DNA from: Propionibacteriaceae bacterium
GTDB taxonomy: Bacteria; Actinomycetota; Actinomycetes; Propionibacteriales; Propionibacteriaceae
Length of the DNA stretch: 8,494 nt
Reading direction: 5' to 3'
Assembly (NCBI GenBank): GCA_031287505.1
Contig: JAITSW010000072.1
Coordinates: 1-8,494 of the forward strand
The notes beneath the pieces are model-generated. The model was given only the letters and a program-made list of their open reading frames with translations, did not search any database and had not been told where the DNA came from. Shown one piece after another: positions 6,888 to 8,494 of this stretch; the stretch's first letter is position 1; each line of letters opens with the position of its first letter. A program made the position numbers and the translations under genes.

Positions 6888-7925
6888 ATGCCAACTGCAC
6901 GTGCTTACGCGATCGATTCTCCGACCGGTAGTTTCTATCCCACCACTATCACCCGCCGAGAACCCGGCCCTACTGAGGTGCTTTTCGATATCAAGTACGC
7001 TGGCATTTGCCATTCCGACATTCACACCGCCCGCGGCGAGTGGGGGCCGGTGAACTATCCGCTGGTACCAGGTCATGAGTTGGCCGGTATCGTTACCCAA
7101 ATCGGTTCCCAAGTGACCAAGTTCAAGGTTGGCGACCGGGTTGGCGTCGGCTGTTATGTCGATTCCTGCGGGCACTGTGACATCTGTCTGGGAGGCCAGG
7201 AGCAGTTCTGCCGGGAAGCCATTTACACCTACAACGGCATCGGCCGGGACGGGTTGCCGACCGCTGGCGGGTATTCCACCTCTTTTACCGGCGAAGAACG
7301 CTATATCTTGCGCATCCCAGATGCAATTCCATTGGACGCCGGAGCCCCGCTGCTGTGCGCTGGAATCACTACTTACGCACCCTTGAAGAAGTGGGGAGCA
7401 ACCCCTGGCAAACGCGTGGCTGTTGTCGGCATGGGCGGGTTAGGGCATGTCGGAGTCCAAATCGCTGCCGCCCTGGGAGCCGAAGTCGCGGTGATCAGCC
7501 AGACTCGTTCCAAAGAAGCTGACGGACGCCGTTTCGGCGCCAGCGAGTATTACGCCTTGGACGAGCCGGGCACTTTGAAGAAACTCAGGCGCAGTTTCGA
7601 CTTGATGCTTTCCACCGTTGCCGCCGAAAGCGATCTTGACGCGTTGCTTGGCTGCCTAAAGATCAATGCTGTCTTCGTTGACGTCGGGTTGCCGGCAACT
7701 CCAGTTTCGCTGCTCATGCAGTCGCTGACTGGAGGCAACAGGGTGTTGGCGGGTTCTCAACTGGCCGGCATCGATGAAACTCAAGAAATGCTCGACTTCT
7801 GCGCCGAACACGGAATCGCAGCTCAAATAGAGACGATCTCCGGCGATCAGATCAATGAGGCTTATGACAAGGTCGTGAAATCTCAGGTCCGCTACCGCTA
7901 CGTCATCGATACCGCCACAATCTAG
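6888..7925 (+). CDS. adhC: Zinc-dependent NADP(H)-type alcohol dehydrogenase, AdhC/CAD-like
   Basis: Cytosolic medium-chain dehydrogenase/reductase of 345 residues that should interconvert primary alcohols or aldehydes using NAD(P). Catalytic zinc ligands are Cys41 in GICHSD, His63-Glu64 in VPGHE, and Cys157 in LLCAGIT. The structural zinc lobe has four cysteines at 94, 97, 100 and 108 (DSCGHCDIC...FC). The Rossmann loop GMGGLG spans 181-186. Sequence flow (TITRREPGP, HSDIHTARGEWG, GIDETQEMLDFCAEHG, VRYRYVID) closely follows mycobacterial AdhC as I remember it. NADP preference is family knowledge, not visible proof. The ATG at 6888 is chosen for its ribosome-binding site and the family N-terminus. 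It is divergent from the MFS remnant and ends three bases before acpS in the same frame, so the two are almost certainly co-transcribed. Its physiological substrate cannot be told. Confidence 0.92.
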   Translation: MPTARAYAIDSPTGSFYPTTITRREPGPTEVLFDIKYAGICHSDIHTARGEWGPVNYPLVPGHELAGIVTQIGSQVTKFKVGDRVGVGCYVDSCGHCDICLGGQEQFCREAIYTYNGIGRDGLPTAGGYSTSFTGEERYILRIPDAIPLDAGAPLLCAGITTYAPLKKWGATPGKRVAVVGMGGLGHVGVQIAAALGAEVAVISQTRSKEADGRRFGASEYYALDEPGTLKKLRRSFDLMLSTVAAESDLDALLGCLKINAVFVDVGLPATPVSLLMQSLTGGNRVLAGSQLAGIDETQEMLDFCAEHGIAAQIETISGDQINEAYDKVVKSQVRYRYVIDTATI

Positions 7926-7928
7926 GCC

Positions 7929-8405
7929 GTGAACACCCTGGCTATCGGCATCGACATGGTTCACGTGCCTTCGTTTGCCGAGCAGTTGGGTGCACCTGGC
8001 ACGGCGTTCGCGCAGCGAACGTTTACGGCACGCGAGCTTCGGCAAGCCGCAGATCGCGTTGTTGGCGGGCAAGATTCGCTGGTTCCGCATCTGGCTGTTC
8101 GCTGGGCGGGGAAAGAGGCGGTGGTGAAGGCTTGGTCGGGTGCGCTTTTTGGCTACCCGCCGGCAGTGGGCGTTGACCAGCTCGATTGGCGGGAGATTGA
8201 AATCTTGAACGACCGCTGGGGGCGCCCCCACGTCCAGCTTGTTCCGTCCCTAAGTGAAACCCTCTTGGGCAGCCTGTGTGCCGCTGGGGTTATTCCCAGT
8301 GCTGCTACCCAGATTCGGTGGCATTTATCGCTGTCGCACGAGGTTGACTACGCTCAGGCGCAAGTGCATTTGAGCGCCGCATCTACCGAACTGCCACCCC
8401 GTTGA
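7929..8405 (+). CDS. acpS: Holo-[acyl-carrier-protein] synthase
   Basis: A 4'-phosphopantetheinyl transferase of 158 residues that moves the arm from CoA to the ACP serine, here most likely the ACP domain of the synthase at the left of the window. Motifs: GIDMVHVP with the metal-binding Asp9; FTARELRQA; WAGKEAVVKAW at 59-69 with Glu63 and Lys67; WGRPHVQL; and WHLSLSHEVDYAQAQV near the end. It follows the actinobacterial type, in which the last motif carries HE, as in mycobacterial AcpS. The GTG start at 7929 is used: it gives the family N-terminus, and the preceding in-frame codons are GCC and the adhC TAG. There is no clear ribosome-binding site, so translation probably depends on ribosomes finishing adhC. 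Confidence 0.95.
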   Translation: MNTLAIGIDMVHVPSFAEQLGAPGTAFAQRTFTARELRQAADRVVGGQDSLVPHLAVRWAGKEAVVKAWSGALFGYPPAVGVDQLDWREIEILNDRWGRPHVQLVPSLSETLLGSLCAAGVIPSAATQIRWHLSLSHEVDYAQAQVHLSAASTELPPR

Positions 8406-8494
8406 AACGTGACAAGTTATACTTCCCCCCGTCTCGCTCGTCCCACTGTCCCGCGCGACCCCCGGCGCGCGACCCGTCCTAGCTACCAGGAGCG
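8406..8494 (+). promoter_or_regulatory. Non-coding 3' end with possible promoter and a ribosome-binding motif
   Basis: No gene is visible. A TATACT box (8418-8423) resembles a -10 element but lacks a -35 at proper spacing: TTGAAA at 8402 is only 10 bases upstream. The 10-base motif CGCGCGACCC occurs at 8452-8461 and 8466-8475, and CGCGCG of the two copies can form a 6-bp stem. There is no T-run, so this is not a standard terminator. AGGAG at 8488-8492 would suit a start codon just beyond the right edge. Confidence 0.35.

Noticed and set aside
6792..7175. Upstream 128-codon extension of the MFS frame on the minus strand
   Set aside because: It is the antisense of the adhC start region, has no membrane segments or MFS motifs, and adhC has strong family motifs in the other direction.
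7656..8231. A 191-codon minus-strand frame across the adhC/acpS junction
   Set aside because: It is antisense to two genes with clear catalytic motifs, and nothing in its translation is recognisable.
1..8494. tRNA, rRNA, riboswitch or complete insertion sequence
   Set aside because: I see no cloverleaf-like gene, no known riboswitch core, and no transposase with terminal inverted repeats.

Overview
The window reads as GC-rich chromosomal DNA of an actinobacterium (Actinomycetota). The main evidence is a bacterial type I fatty acid synthase whose domain order and motifs match the Mycobacterium/Corynebacterium/Bifidobacterium enzymes. An AcpS and an AdhC-like alcohol dehydrogenase, both closely resembling mycobacterial proteins as I remember them, support this. 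I cannot name a genus from the sequence alone.

Layout. Positions 1-4662 (+) hold the C-terminal half of the fatty acid synthase gene: the end of the malonyl/palmitoyl transferase, a linker, the acyl carrier protein, the ketoreductase and the ketosynthase. It runs off the left edge. Positions 4663-4979 are a gene-free gap with three 13-bp tandem repeats and an inverted partner. Positions 4980-6152 (-) encode a YibE/F-family membrane protein. Positions 6177-6791 (-) hold the C-terminal part of a drug-exporter-like MFS permease that has lost its N-terminal half and its start codon. Positions 6792-6887 are a short divergent regulatory region. Positions 6888-7925 (+) encode a zinc alcohol dehydrogenase (AdhC type), and 7929-8405 (+) encode holo-ACP synthase (acpS). 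The last 89 bases have no gene but end in a ribosome-binding motif for a gene beyond the window.

How it works together. The synthase carries its own ACP but lacks the phosphopantetheinyl transferase domain found at the end of fungal enzymes, so it needs a separate AcpS to become active. The acpS here is therefore its natural partner. In Mycobacterium tuberculosis fas and acpS are adjacent. Here about 3.27 kb lies between them, including two genes on the opposite strand, and acpS is tightly coupled to adhC instead.

I did not find an undescribed multi-gene system. The points most worth a second look are the interrupted fas-acpS linkage, the decayed transporter with a well-spaced ribosome-binding site in front of a TTA codon, the tandem repeats with an exact copy inside the transporter remnant, and two same-strand gene pairs that share a frame and are separated by only one stop codon.
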